From contig SLMR01000238.1 in assembly GCA_007133445.1 (NCBI GenBank), positions 1 through 5,833 on the forward strand: a DNA stretch of 5,833 bases, read 5' to 3'. The DNA is from Aquisalimonas sp. GTDB lineage: Bacteria > Pseudomonadota > Gammaproteobacteria > Nitrococcales > Aquisalimonadaceae. Under the pieces are notes generated by a model, which was given only the letters and a program-made list of their open reading frames with translations, did not search any database and was not told the origin of the DNA. Positions 1 to 5,833 of the stretch are shown in pieces. The position numbers and the translations under genes are program-made. Each line of letters starts with the position of its first letter. Within the stretch, counting starts at the first letter, position 1.

Positions 1-384
1 CAGGAACATGGTCATGGCACCCACGTCGAGTCCGTGGGTGCCCAGCCACATCAGGTGATTGAGGATGCGGGTAATCTCGTCGAACATCACCCGGATGTAC
101 TGCGCCCGCAGCGGCGGCTCCACGCCCAGCAGCTTCTCGATGGCCATGACGTAGCCGTGCTCGTTGCACATCATGGACACGTAGTCGAGCCGGTCCATGT
201 AGCCGATGCTCTGGTTGTACGGCTTGCTCTCGGCGAGTTTCTCGGTGGCCCGGTGCAGCAGGCCGATGTGCGGGTCCGCACGACGGATCACCTCGCCCTC
301 CATCTCCAGCACCATGCGCAGCACGCCGTGGGCGGCCGGATGCTGAGGGCCGAAGTTCATGGTGTAGGACTGGATATCAGCCAT
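1..384 (-). CDS. nuoD: NADH-quinone oxidoreductase subunit D, N-terminal part (cut by window edge)
   Basis: This is the 49 kDa-type subunit of complex I, which forms the quinone pocket at the peripheral/membrane arm junction together with NuoB. The frame is open from an ATG at 384 to the window edge, giving 128 codons of a protein usually near 417 residues, so the C-terminal two thirds lie outside. Visible family motifs are GPQHPAAHG (residues 12-20), [13 protein letters not shown] (38-50) and YMDRLDY (62-68). H19 and Y68 match, by motif and by spacing, the His/Tyr pair that contacts the quinone headgroup in the Thermus enzyme. The start is well supported: AGGAGG at 394-399 lies 9 bases upstream. 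The gene begins inside the end of nuoC, sharing ATGGCTGA (8 bases), which suggests coupled translation. It is a separate gene here, not fused to nuoC as in E. coli. Confidence 0.97.
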   Translation of the reverse strand, partial: MADIQSYTMNFGPQHPAAHGVLRMVLEMEGEVIRRADPHIGLLHRATEKLAESKPYNQSIGYMDRLDYVSMMCNEHGYVMAIEKLLGVEPPLRAQYIRVMFDEITRILNHLMWLGTHGLDVGAMTMFL

Positions 385-1105
385 TGCTGGCGTCCTCCTG
401 GGCGTCCGGCTCGGCGTAACGGTTGTCGTCGCGGATCACGCGGGGCACCAGCACCCGCGGCTGGATGGAGACGGGCTCGTAGACCACGCGCCCCTTCTCC
501 TCGTTGTAGCGGACCTCGACGTTGCCGATCAGCGGGAAATCCTTGCGGAAGGGATGGCCGACGAAACCGTAGTCGGTGAGGATGCGGCGCAGGTCCGGGT
601 GACCATCGAAGATGATGCCGTAGAGGTCGAAGGTCTCGCGCTCGAACCAGTTGGCGCCGGCCCAGATGCTCACCACGGAATCCAGCACCGGGAAGTCGTC
701 GTTGTCGCAGTATGTGCGCACGCGCAGCCGCTGGTTACCACTGATGGACAGCAGCTGATAGACGGCGGCAAACCGCCGGCCGGTGTTGGTGGTGACGGGA
801 TCGAGCCCGTAGACGCCGGTCAGCCCCAGGCGGGCGAACTGGTTGCCGCGCACGCCGCGGGAGAAGCCGGACCCGGAGGCGTCCTCGGTGATCCACTCGT
901 CCTGCCCCCAGGCCGCGTAGTCCACGCCGCAGACATCGATGAGCTGTTCGAAACGGAAATCATCCCGCAGGGACAGCATCACCCGGTAGAGATCGGACTG
1001 ACCCACCTCGATGGTGAGTTCGCCGACGTGGATGTGCCAGTTCTGCAGTGTGTCCCCGAACGCCTGCTGCAGGCGTTCCGCAAGGGCTTGTTGCGCTTCG
1101 GCCAT
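377..1105 (-). CDS. nuoC: NADH-quinone oxidoreductase subunit C (30 kDa subunit)
   Basis: This is a peripheral-arm subunit of complex I that packs against NuoD and NuoB; it binds no cofactor. The protein has 242 residues. The 30 kDa-subunit signature is clear at 155-176 ([10 protein letters not shown], then HPDLRRIL), followed by [15 protein letters not shown] (180-194) and the conserved tail [10 protein letters not shown] (202-211). Between VDY (61-63) and [10 protein letters not shown] (111-120) there is a segment of roughly 40 residues ([15 protein letters not shown] and neighbours) that the shorter NuoC/Nqo5 proteins lack; Xanthomonas-type NuoC has a comparable insert, so I read it as a lineage trait. 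The ATG at 1105 has only a modest purine-rich site upstream (GAGAG). The gap to the nuoB stop is 18 bases, and the stop codon overlaps the nuoD start. Confidence 0.97.
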   Translation of the reverse strand: MAEAQQALAERLQQAFGDTLQNWHIHVGELTIEVGQSDLYRVMLSLRDDFRFEQLIDVCGVDYAAWGQDEWITEDASGSGFSRGVRGNQFARLGLTGVYGLDPVTTNTGRRFAAVYQLLSISGNQRLRVRTYCDNDDFPVLDSVVSIWAGANWFERETFDLYGIIFDGHPDLRRILTDYGFVGHPFRKDFPLIGNVEVRYNEEKGRVVYEPVSIQPRVLVPRVIRDDNRYAEPDAQEDASNG

Positions 1106-1123
1106 GAACTCAGCTCTCTGCTG

Positions 1124-1600
1124 TTAACGGGCGATGGTGTTGGTGCGGTGGATCTTGTTCTGCAACTGCACGATACCGTAGAGCAGCGCTTCTGCCGTGG
1201 GCGGGCAGCCCGGCACGTAGATATCCACCGGCACGATGCGATCGCATCCCCGGGTCACCGAATAGGAATAATGGTAGTAGCCGCCGCCGTTGGCGCAGGA
1301 CCCCATGGAGATCACCCATTTCGGGTCAGCCATCTGATCGTAGACCTTGCGCAGAGCCGGCGCCATCTTGTTGCACAGGGTGCCGGCGACGATCATTACG
1401 TCCGACTGGCGGGGGCTGGGGCGGAAGACCACGCCCAGCCGGTCCATGTCATAGCGCGCGGCACCGCAATGCATCATCTCCACGGCGCAGCAGGCCAGGC
1501 CGAAGGTCATGGGCCACATGGAGCCGGTGCGGGCCCAATTGATGAGCTTGTCCGCCGAGGTGGTGACGTAGCCCTTCTCGAGAACGCCCTCTACTCCCAT
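1124..1600 (-). CDS. nuoB: NADH-quinone oxidoreductase subunit B (N2 iron-sulfur subunit)
   Basis: This is the PSST-type subunit of complex I, carrying the terminal [4Fe-4S] cluster N2 that passes electrons to quinone. From the ATG at 1600 it has 158 residues, the usual length, beginning [10 protein letters not shown] as family members do. The four expected cluster ligands are present: the tandem C37-C38 in [11 protein letters not shown]102 in [10 protein letters not shown] and C132 in [21 protein letters not shown] (60-74) is another family hallmark. An in-frame ATG at 1621 would add seven residues (MEEGGAG) but lies inside nuoA and breaks family alignment, so I chose 1600, which also has a purine-rich site (AAGGGGG) at good spacing. 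The first 10 bases overlap the end of nuoA, suggesting translational coupling. Confidence 0.97.
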   Translation of the reverse strand: MGVEGVLEKGYVTTSADKLINWARTGSMWPMTFGLACCAVEMMHCGAARYDMDRLGVVFRPSPRQSDVMIVAGTLCNKMAPALRKVYDQMADPKWVISMGSCANGGGYYHYSYSVTRGCDRIVPVDIYVPGCPPTAEALLYGIVQLQNKIHRTNTIAR

Positions 1601-1947
1601 TCCAGCGCCCCCTTCTTCCACTCGTAGAGAAAGCCGATCAGCAGGATGAACAGGAACAGCGCCATGGCCCCGATCCCGAACAGGCCGATGTCTTCAAGCA
1701 CGATGGCCCAGGGGAAGAGGAAGGCGATTTCCAGATCGAAGATCATGAACAGCAGCGCCACCAGGTAGTAGCGCACGTCGAAGCGCATGCGCGTGTCCTC
1801 GAACGCCTCAAAGCCGCACTCGTAGGGTGACAGCTTCTCGTCGTTCGGCCGATGCGGCCCGAGCACGAAACCCACGGCAATCAGGACGATACCAAGGCCG
1901 AGGCCAACCAGAATGAACAGCAGGATGGGGACAAATTCTGCAAGCAT
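1591..1947 (-). CDS. nuoA: NADH-quinone oxidoreductase subunit A (membrane subunit)
   Basis: This is a small inner-membrane subunit of complex I (ND3 family) at the hinge between the peripheral and membrane arms. The 118-residue protein has three hydrophobic helices at about 6-29, 61-81 and 88-108. The loop between helices 1 and 2 carries the conserved PYECGFE (41-47; C44 is the cysteine exposed in the deactive state of mitochondrial ND3) and [10 protein letters not shown] (55-64). The second helix has the conserved acidic pair D71 and E73 in FDLEIAF. The start at 1947 is fixed by an in-frame TAA five codons upstream (1960-1962) and by AAGGGAA at 1955-1961. It is the first gene of the nuo operon, reached by a leader of about 80 bases from the proposed promoter at 2035-2064. 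Its stop lies inside nuoB. Confidence 0.97.
   Translation of the reverse strand: MLAEFVPILLFILVGLGLGIVLIAVGFVLGPHRPNDEKLSPYECGFEAFEDTRMRFDVRYYLVALLFMIFDLEIAFLFPWAIVLEDIGLFGIGAMALFLFILLIGFLYEWKKGALEWE
1608..1614 (-). promoter_or_regulatory. ribosome binding site that decides the nuoB start
   Basis: AAGGGGG on the minus strand ends 7 bases before the ATG at 1600, inside the coding end of nuoA. It supports the 158-residue NuoB and not the longer version beginning at 1621. Confidence 0.65.
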
Positions 1948-2034
1948 GCGCCGATTCCCTTACGCACTCGGGGGGCATGGCCATCAACAGCGCGCACCCA
2001 CACCCCGCCAATGCGGTTTCGAAATACCGCGCGC
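1948..2034 (-). promoter_or_regulatory. nuo operon 5' leader with a hairpin at its predicted 5' end
   Basis: If transcription starts 6-7 bases after the proposed -10 box, the mRNA begins near 2028 and has a leader of about 80 bases. A 5-bp inverted repeat (GCGGT/ACCGC, arms 2026-2030 and 2013-2017, 8-base loop) sits at or just beside the predicted 5' end, where it could protect the transcript. The rest of the leader is G-rich and holds the nuoA ribosome binding site. I recognise no riboswitch or attenuator. Both the start site and the role of the hairpin are inferred. Confidence 0.35.
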
Positions 2035-2064
2035 AGTGTAGTGCAGTGCAACTCACACTGTCAA
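2035..2064 (-). promoter_or_regulatory. sigma70-type promoter for the nuo operon
   Basis: On the minus strand a perfect -35 box TTGACA (2059-2064) is followed, 18 bases later, by TACACT (2035-2040), which matches four of six positions of TATAAT including the key second A and last T. An alternative register is CTACAC with a 17-base spacer. The box is directly preceded by about 36 bases (2065-2100) that are AT-rich (8 G/C of 36) in an otherwise GC-rich window, resembling an UP element. It points to nuoA with no gene in between, so it is the natural promoter for nuoABCD and beyond. Confidence 0.65.
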
Positions 2065-2100
2065 CTTTCAAGTATTTGATAATAAAGGAAAATATGAGAT

Positions 2101-2121
2101 TGGGCCCGGCCGTGACCGGGC
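2101..2121 (-). terminator. possible terminator after tRNA-Leu
   Basis: Downstream of the tRNA, the transcript can form a 6-bp all-GC stem (GCCCGG/CCGGGC, arms 2116-2121 and 2104-2109) with a 6-base loop. What follows is not a clean U-run: it reads CCCAATCTC and then an AT-rich stretch with TTTT and TTT clusters (about 2083-2093). It could be a weak intrinsic terminator or only a processing barrier that protects the tRNA 3' side. It separates the tRNA unit from the nuo promoter. Confidence 0.4.
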
Positions 2122-2132
2122 TCATTCAGGAC

Positions 2133-2217
2133 TGGTGCGGATGGCCGGACTCGAACCGGCACGGCTTGCGCCACTGCCCCCTCAAGACAGCGTGTCTACC
2201 AGTTCCACCACATCCGC
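2133..2217 (-). tRNA. tRNA-Leu (anticodon GAG)
   Basis: This is a complete 85-base tRNA gene with encoded CCA (2133-2135) and discriminator A (2136), the leucine identity base. The acceptor stem GCGGATG/CATCCGC pairs at 2211-2217 and 2137-2143. The D-arm reads TGGTGGAACTGGTAGACACGC, almost the same as E. coli tRNA-Leu(GAG). The anticodon stem is CTGTC/GGCAG with one G·U pair, and the loop TTGAGGG has GAG at 2181-2183, reading CUC and CUU codons. A long variable arm (GGC, GCAA loop, GCC) marks a class II tRNA. The T-arm is GCCGG-TTCGAGT-CCGGC. It lies 56 bases after secG, the same secG–tRNA-Leu neighbourhood seen in E. coli and Pseudomonas; here nuoA follows rather than the tRNA-Met and rimP of those species. 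Confidence 0.97.
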
Positions 2218-2238
2218 TGAAGGGACGGGAAGAGTATC

Positions 2239-2277
2239 AAAAACCGACCGCGGGACCAAGGCCGAGCGAACGGTCAG
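2239..2277 (-). terminator. intrinsic terminator of the tpiA-secG unit, overlapping the secG stop
   Basis: On the minus strand a 7-bp stem CTGACCG/CGGTCGG (arms 2271-2277 and 2244-2250, one G·U pair) encloses a 20-base loop and is followed at once by TTTTT (2239-2243). The upstream arm contains the secG TGA (2274-2276). The large loop lowers confidence. The T-run ends 21 bases before the tRNA, so the tRNA either depends on read-through or has its own promoter; a GATACT box at 2233-2238 is the only -10-like candidate and lacks a well-spaced -35. Confidence 0.55.
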
Positions 2278-2648
2278 TCTTCGGGCGGTGCTGCCGGTGC
2301 GTCGCCGTTATCGCCCTCGTCGACGTCAGCCTCGTCTTCGTCGTCGGCCGGGATCTCTTCTTCCACTGCCGGCGCCGGCTCATCCCCGCCACGGTCCACC
2401 ACACTACCGGGGCCGGCGTCGCGCGCGGCGAGCATGGCCAGCGTCAGGCTGGTGAGGAAGAAACCGATCGCCAGCGCGCCAGTCACCCGGGACAGGAACG
2501 AGGCAGAGCCACGCGCACCAAACACCGTCGCCGACGCACCGCTGCCGAAAGCGGCCCCCGCGTCCGCGCCCTTGCCGTGCTGGAGCAGAACCAGCACCAC
2601 CAGCGCGATGGCGATCACCACGTGGAAAATCAGGATAATCTGTGCCAT
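2274..2648 (-). CDS. secG: preprotein translocase subunit SecG
   Basis: This is the small subunit of the SecYEG channel in the inner membrane, which aids SecA-driven protein export. The 124-residue protein has two hydrophobic helices, at about 4-22 and 55-75. The conserved cytoplasmic loop includes LLQHGKGADAGAAFG (21-35) and FGARGSASFLSRVT (43-56), which are diagnostic. After the second helix comes a long low-complexity tail (85-124) with 18 Asp/Glu in 40 residues and a single Arg. A variable hydrophilic tail is normal for SecG, but this one is notably acidic, as often seen in halophiles. The ATG at 2648 has AGAGGG only 4 bases upstream, a short spacing. tpiA ends 14 bases upstream, so the two are surely co-transcribed, and a hairpin terminator overlaps the stop codon. 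Confidence 0.96.
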   Translation of the reverse strand: MAQIILIFHVVIAIALVVLVLLQHGKGADAGAAFGSGASATVFGARGSASFLSRVTGALAIGFFLTSLTLAMLAARDAGPGSVVDRGGDEPAPAVEEEIPADDEDEADVDEGDNGDAPAAPPED

Positions 2649-2662
2649 GCAACCCTCTGGAT

Positions 2663-3427
2663 TTACGAAACGCGCGCCGCACGGGCCCGCGCGATAATGC
2701 CGAGAAAATCGTCCGCCTTGAGCGACGCGCCACCCACCAGGGCGCCGTCGATGTCCGGCTGGGCGAACAGGTCCGCCGCAGTGTCCGGCTTCACGCTCCC
2801 GCCATAAAGCAGCCGCACCGTGGTCGCGCCAACACCATGCAGTGCAAGCTGCGCCCGTATGAACGCGTGCACGCCCTGCGCCTGCTCCGGGCTGGCGCTG
2901 ACCCCTGTACCAATGGCCCAGACGGGCTCATACGCCACCACAGCTTTTGCCAGCGCCTCCTGGCCTGCCACCTGTGCCACCGCATCGATCTGGGCGCCGA
3001 CCACGGTCTCCGTCCGGCCACGCTCGCGCTCGTCCAGCGTCTCGCCGACGCAGAGAATCGGCGTCACGCCATGGCGACAGGCAGCGGCGAACCGCGCCGC
3101 GACCAGGGCGTCGGGTTCACCGTACAACGAACGACGCTCGGAGTGGCCGACCAGCGCATGATGGCAGCCGAAGTCGGTGAGCATGTCGGCGGCAATCTCG
3201 CCTGTATAGGCGCCCTGATCCTGGTCAGCGACGTTCTGGGCGCCGACGGCGATAGGGCTGCCGTCGAGCTGCCGGACCGCGTCCGGGATGTAGATGGCCG
3301 GCGGCAGCACGGCAACATCGACGCTATCGTCGGCGCTCACGCCATCCAGCAATGCCGTCAGCAGCGCCCGCACGGTAGCCCGCGAGCCATGCATTTTCCA
3401 GTTGCCGGCAATCATCGGCCGTCGCAT
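2663..3427 (-). CDS. tpiA: triosephosphate isomerase
   Basis: This cytosolic TIM-barrel enzyme interconverts dihydroxyacetone phosphate and glyceraldehyde 3-phosphate in glycolysis and gluconeogenesis. From the ATG at 3427 it has 254 residues, the usual size. Catalytic residues are all present: N9 and K11 in AGNWKMHG, H95 in VGHSERR and the base E167 in AYEPVWAIGTG, which also holds the mobile loop 6. Phosphate-binding turns YGGSV (208-212) and GGAS (232-235) are intact. The start is uncertain by two codons, since an ATG at 3433 gives MRMRRP. I prefer 3427 because GGGG at 3438-3441 lies 10 bases from it but only 4 from 3433. The reading frame extends upstream to 3490 but would overlap the promoter found there. 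glmM ends 90 bases upstream; secG follows after 14 bases. Confidence 0.96.
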   Translation of the reverse strand: MRRPMIAGNWKMHGSRATVRALLTALLDGVSADDSVDVAVLPPAIYIPDAVRQLDGSPIAVGAQNVADQDQGAYTGEIAADMLTDFGCHHALVGHSERRSLYGEPDALVAARFAAACRHGVTPILCVGETLDERERGRTETVVGAQIDAVAQVAGQEALAKAVVAYEPVWAIGTGVSASPEQAQGVHAFIRAQLALHGVGATTVRLLYGGSVKPDTAADLFAQPDIDGALVGGASLKADDFLGIIARARAARVS

Positions 3428-3437
3428 GCGCATCGTA

Positions 3438-3441
3438 CCCC
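3438..3441 (-). promoter_or_regulatory. weak ribosome binding site of tpiA
   Basis: GGGG on the minus strand lies 10 bases before the ATG at 3427 and 4 bases before the alternative at 3433. It is weak but favours the shorter, family-like N-terminus MRRPMIAGNW. Confidence 0.4.
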
Positions 3442-3460
3442 GATGGGAAAATAGCCGCGA

Positions 3461-3490
3461 ATCATAGCCGACAGCCCAAGGCCTTGTCAC
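3461..3490 (-). promoter_or_regulatory. sigma70-type promoter for tpiA-secG
   Basis: On the minus strand GTGACA (3485-3490) matches five of six -35 positions and TATGAT (3461-3466) matches five of six -10 positions, with an 18-base spacer. It lies in the only sizeable gap between glmM and tpiA. A start near 3454 would give a leader of about 26 bases to the tpiA ATG at 3427. It argues against translation from the upstream in-frame ATG at 3490, which would lie in the -35 box. Confidence 0.65.
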
Positions 3491-3517
3491 GTCGAAACTA
3501 TTGCCTGCCGCACGACC

Positions 3518-4855
3518 TCAGCGCAGGGACCGCTCCACCGCCGCCGCGAGCCGCTGGCTGTAATGCTCCACCAGATCCCGATCCTGGCCTTCCACCATCA
3601 CGCGGATCACCGGCTCGGTTCCGGAGGGTCGCAGCAGCACCCTGCCGCGCCCGTCCAGTTCCTTCTCCACCGCAGCGACGTCGTCATCAAGGCTGCGCAG
3701 GTCACCGTCCGAGGCCCGGCGTGCTACTGGAACGTTGATCATGTGCTGCGGGTACTTGCGCATGCCGCCACGCAGTTCGCTTAAAGGGCTGCCCGTGCGC
3801 ACCATGCGCTCGAGCACCTGCAGTGCCGAAATGATGCCGTCTCCGGTGGTGGTACGATCCAGGCAGACCACATGCCCGGAGGATTCACCGCCCACCAGGC
3901 CGTTTTCCCGCCGCAGCATCTCCAGGACGTAGCGGTCGCCCACCCTGGCCCGCCGAAAACCGATGCCTTCGCGCTCCAGAGCGTGTTCCAGGCCCAGGTT
4001 GCTCATCAAGGTGCCGACCACGGGGCCGTGCAGGCGCCCGGCAGCCTGCCGGGCGCTGGCGATGATGTAGAGCACTTCGTCCCCGTCCACCAGTGCGCCG
4101 TCGGCATCGCACATGATCACGCGATCGCCGTCGCCGTCGAAGGCGATGCCGACATCGGCACCGTGGTGCCGTACGGCGTCCTGCATGGCGGCCGGATGCG
4201 TCGAGCCGCATTCCACGTTGATGTTCAGGCCATCCGGGTCGGCGCCGAGGGTCACCACCTCGGCGCCAAGCTCCCGGAAGACCTCCGGCCCGACCTGGTA
4301 GGTCGCGCCGTTGGCGCAGTCCAGCACCAGCTTCATGCCGTGCAGGCGCACATCCCGACCGATGGTGCTCTTGCAGAACTCGATGTAGCGCCCGGGAGCA
4401 TCGTTGAGACGCGTCACCTTGCCCAGATCCGCGGACGGCACGGTGGTCAGCGGGCTGTCGATCCCAGCCTCAATAGCGCTCTCGGCGGCATCGTCCAGCT
4501 TCTCCCCTTCCTGGGAGAAGAACTTGATGCCGTTATCCTCGTGGGGATTATGGGACGCGCTGATGACGATCCCGGCGCCCGCTCGCAGCGTGGACGTGAG
4601 GGAGGCGATCGCGGGCGTCGGCATGGGGCCGAGCAGCCGGATGTCCGTACCGGCCGCCGACAGCCCGGCCTCCAGGGCGGACTCGAACATGTAACCAGAG
4701 ATTCGGGTGTCCTTGCCGATCAGGACCAGTTGCCGGTCCCGCTCGGCCAGCACCTGCCCCAGGGACCAGCCAAGCTTGAGAACGAAATCGGGCGTGATCG
4801 GGGGCTCGCCGACCCGCCCGCGGATGCCGTCAGTGCCGAAATACTTGCGTGCCAT
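3518..4855 (-). CDS. glmM: phosphoglucosamine mutase
   Basis: This cytosolic enzyme converts glucosamine 6-phosphate to glucosamine 1-phosphate on the way to UDP-GlcNAc, the precursor of peptidoglycan and lipopolysaccharide. The 445-residue length matches the family (E. coli 445). It starts with the typical [11 protein letters not shown] (3-13). The catalytic phosphoserine is S101 in [10 protein letters not shown] (95-104). The metal loop DGDGDR (240-245) has all three aspartates, the sugar-specificity loop is GGESSGH (322-328), and the phosphate-binding loop is [12 protein letters not shown] (409-420). It lies 33 bases after folP with no terminator between, so folP and glmM are probably one transcript. 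The ribosome binding site is poor (GGGA about 11 bases from the ATG). No terminator is visible after its stop. Confidence 0.97.
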   Translation of the reverse strand: MARKYFGTDGIRGRVGEPPITPDFVLKLGWSLGQVLAERDRQLVLIGKDTRISGYMFESALEAGLSAAGTDIRLLGPMPTPAIASLTSTLRAGAGIVISASHNPHEDNGIKFFSQEGEKLDDAAESAIEAGIDSPLTTVPSADLGKVTRLNDAPGRYIEFCKSTIGRDVRLHGMKLVLDCANGATYQVGPEVFRELGAEVVTLGADPDGLNINVECGSTHPAAMQDAVRHHGADVGIAFDGDGDRVIMCDADGALVDGDEVLYIIASARQAAGRLHGPVVGTLMSNLGLEHALEREGIGFRRARVGDRYVLEMLRRENGLVGGESSGHVVCLDRTTTGDGIISALQVLERMVRTGSPLSELRGGMRKYPQHMINVPVARRASDGDLRSLDDDVAAVEKELDGRGRVLLRPSGTEPVIRVMVEGQDRDLVEHYSQRLAAAVERSLR

Positions 4856-4888
4856 GATCCAGGTTCCCGCTGTCAGTCCCTGTACGAT

Positions 4889-5749
4889 TCAAAGATCAAG
4901 ATGGTCCGGTGTCAGCGCCGCCGCGACCACCGACATGGCGTCCACCGTGGCAGCCACATCGTGTACGCGGATGATGCGCGCCCCCTGCCAGGCTGCCAGG
5001 GTGGCCGCGGCGGTGCCCGCAGCGAGCCGCTCGTGCACGGGCCGGTTGACCAGCCTGCCCAGCATGGACTTGCGCGACATCCCCACCAGTACTGGCAAGC
5101 CAAGCTCGGTCAACACGTCGAGCTGACCGAGCAACTGGTAGTTGTGGCTCAGCGTCTTGCCGAAGCCGAAGCCGGGGTCCAGCACCAGCCGGTCCCGGGT
5201 CATCCCGGCGGCTTCGCAGGCGGCCACGCGTTCGGCGAGAAACGCGCGCACATCGTTGACCACGTCGTCGTATACCGGGTCCTGCTGCATGGTGCGCGGT
5301 TCGCCCTGCATGTGCATCAGGCACACCGGCAGCCCCGTGGCCGCGGCCGCTTCCAGCGCACCCGGGCGCCGCAGCGCCATGACGTCGTTGATCATGCCGG
5401 CACCGGCATCGGCGGCCGCCTCCATGACCTCCGGCTTGGTGGTATCCACCGAGACGGGCACGTCCAGGTCGCTGGCGAGTTCGCCCAGCACCGGCAGGAT
5501 GCGGTGCAGCTCCTCTTCCATCGGCACTTCATCCGCGCCGGGGCGGGTGGATTCACCGCCGATGTCGATGATGTCGGCGCCTGCGTCCACAAGCTCCTGC
5601 GCCCGCTCCAGCGCGGTATCCGGTGCAAAGAAATCACCCCCGTCCGAGAAGGAATCGGGGGTGATGTTGAGTACGCCCATGACCCGCGGCCGATCCAGCA
5701 CCAGCGGCCGGCCGGCCAGGTCAAGGACGGGCGCCTGCGCGCGCGTCAT
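4889..5749 (-). CDS. folP: dihydropteroate synthase
   Basis: This enzyme joins 6-hydroxymethyl-7,8-dihydropterin pyrophosphate and p-aminobenzoate to give 7,8-dihydropteroate in folate synthesis, and it is the target of sulfonamides. The 286-residue TIM-barrel shows all family motifs: MGVLNITPDSFSDGG (24-38), GGESTRPGA (64-72), D102 in SVDTTKP, N121-D122, DPGFGFGK (191-198), GMSRKSM (223-229) with K227, and RVHDV (261-265). The resistance-prone places look wild type: F34 follows PDS in loop 1, and T68-R69-P70 in loop 2 carry no insertion, so a sulfonamide-sensitive enzyme is expected. The ATG at 5749 has a strong site, GAGGTGA at 5754-5760. The preceding gene, probably ftsH, ends 18 bases upstream, and glmM follows after 33 bases. 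Confidence 0.97.
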   Translation of the reverse strand: MTRAQAPVLDLAGRPLVLDRPRVMGVLNITPDSFSDGGDFFAPDTALERAQELVDAGADIIDIGGESTRPGADEVPMEEELHRILPVLGELASDLDVPVSVDTTKPEVMEAAADAGAGMINDVMALRRPGALEAAAATGLPVCLMHMQGEPRTMQQDPVYDDVVNDVRAFLAERVAACEAAGMTRDRLVLDPGFGFGKTLSHNYQLLGQLDVLTELGLPVLVGMSRKSMLGRLVNRPVHERLAAGTAAATLAAWQGARIIRVHDVAATVDAMSVVAAALTPDHLDL

Positions 5750-5767
5750 GGGCTCACCTCGTTGCGA

Positions 5768-5833
5768 TCAGTGCTCGCCTGCCGGATCGCCGATGCGGCC
5801 ACTGTCGGGCTCGTCCCGGTCACGACCACCCTC
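5768..5833 (-). CDS. ftsH: C-terminal end of an upstream gene, probably the protease ftsH (partial)
   Basis: A frame is open from the window edge to a TGA at 5768-5770, giving the last 21 residues: a hydrophilic, charged tail rich in Gly, Asp and Glu and ending GDPAGEH. Nothing in so short a piece identifies the protein. The assignment rests on gene order, since ftsH directly precedes folP in many gammaproteobacteria, and on the fit with the variable hydrophilic C-terminal tail of FtsH. The 18-base gap to folP and the same strand suggest one operon. Confidence 0.5.
   Translation of the reverse strand, partial: EGGRDRDEPDSGRIGDPAGEH

Noticed and set aside
554..1627. A 357-codon open frame on the plus strand, antisense to nuoB and nuoC
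   Set aside because: It lies opposite two unmistakable complex I genes, shows no recognisable domain and is His/Val/Ala/Gly-rich as expected from the complement of GC-rich codons.
1808..2125. A minus-strand frame entering nuoA out of phase, with ATGs in the nuo leader that could act as an upstream ORF
   Set aside because: There is no ribosome binding site before the leader ATGs, and the product (Arg/Cys/Pro-rich) is a frame-shadow of nuoA. The nuoA start has its own good site.
2026..2130. A riboswitch or small RNA gene in the tRNA-Leu–nuoA gap
   Set aside because: I see only a promoter, one small leader hairpin and one GC hairpin after the tRNA; no recognisable aptamer core or separate transcription unit.
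2133..2217. tRNA-Leu as an integration site for a mobile element
   Set aside because: There is no integrase, no repeated copy of the tRNA 3' end and no composition change beyond the short AT-rich promoter block; housekeeping genes continue on both sides.
1977..3454. Plus-strand open frames 1977-2807 (276 codons) and 2642-3454 (270 codons)
   Set aside because: They are antisense to tRNA-Leu, secG and tpiA. The first even reads through the tRNA complement. No domain, no convincing ribosome site, and GC-skewed shadow composition.
3428..3490. A longer TpiA starting at 3490 (275 residues)
   Set aside because: The extra residues have no counterpart in the family, the ATG lies in the proposed -35 box, and MRRPMIAGNWKM matches the normal N-terminus.
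1..5833. An undescribed defence, mobile or biosynthetic system
   Set aside because: Every gene is a well-known housekeeping family with intact key residues, and the only gaps over 80 bases (3428-3517 and 1948-2132) are accounted for by promoters, a leader and a possible terminator.

Overview
The window is a stretch of core chromosome, and every protein-coding gene in it lies on the minus strand, so it reads from right to left. The sequence is GC-rich. The order (ftsH tail)–folP–glmM–tpiA–secG–tRNA-Leu(GAG)–nuoA–nuoB–nuoC–nuoD points to a gammaproteobacterium. The separate nuoC and nuoD, the lineage-type insert in NuoC and the secG–tRNA-Leu–nuoA junction differ from E. coli, where nuoCD is fused and the nuo genes lie elsewhere, and resemble Xanthomonas and Ectothiorhodospira relatives. 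The very acidic SecG tail hints at a salt-adapted organism, but this placement is inference.

Layout, in transcription order. Bases 5768–5833 hold 21 codons of an upstream gene, probably ftsH by synteny. Next come folP (folate synthesis), glmM (phosphoglucosamine mutase, cell-envelope amino-sugar supply), tpiA (triosephosphate isomerase) and secG (Sec translocon subunit). A good sigma70-type promoter in the 90-base glmM–tpiA gap suggests that tpiA–secG can be transcribed separately from the ftsH–folP–glmM unit. A hairpin plus T-run overlaps the secG stop codon and is the likely end of this unit. It is followed by a complete tRNA-Leu with anticodon GAG and encoded CCA.

The 185-base gap after the tRNA (1948–2132) carries a GC-rich hairpin that may terminate the tRNA transcript, an AT-rich stretch, and a promoter with a perfect TTGACA box. 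These look like the control region of the nuo operon. nuoA, nuoB, nuoC and the first 128 codons of nuoD follow, tightly packed with overlaps of 10 and 8 bases and one 18-base gap. They encode the start of the proton-pumping NADH:quinone oxidoreductase (complex I): membrane subunit A, the N2-cluster subunit B, and the quinone-site subunits C and D.

All genes look intact except the two cut by the window ends. I see no mobile element, CRISPR array, toxin–antitoxin pair or other accessory system. The long plus-strand reading frames are explained as GC-rich shadows of the minus-strand genes. The points worth a second look are regulatory: the nuo promoter region, the internal tpiA promoter and the terminator placed over the secG stop.
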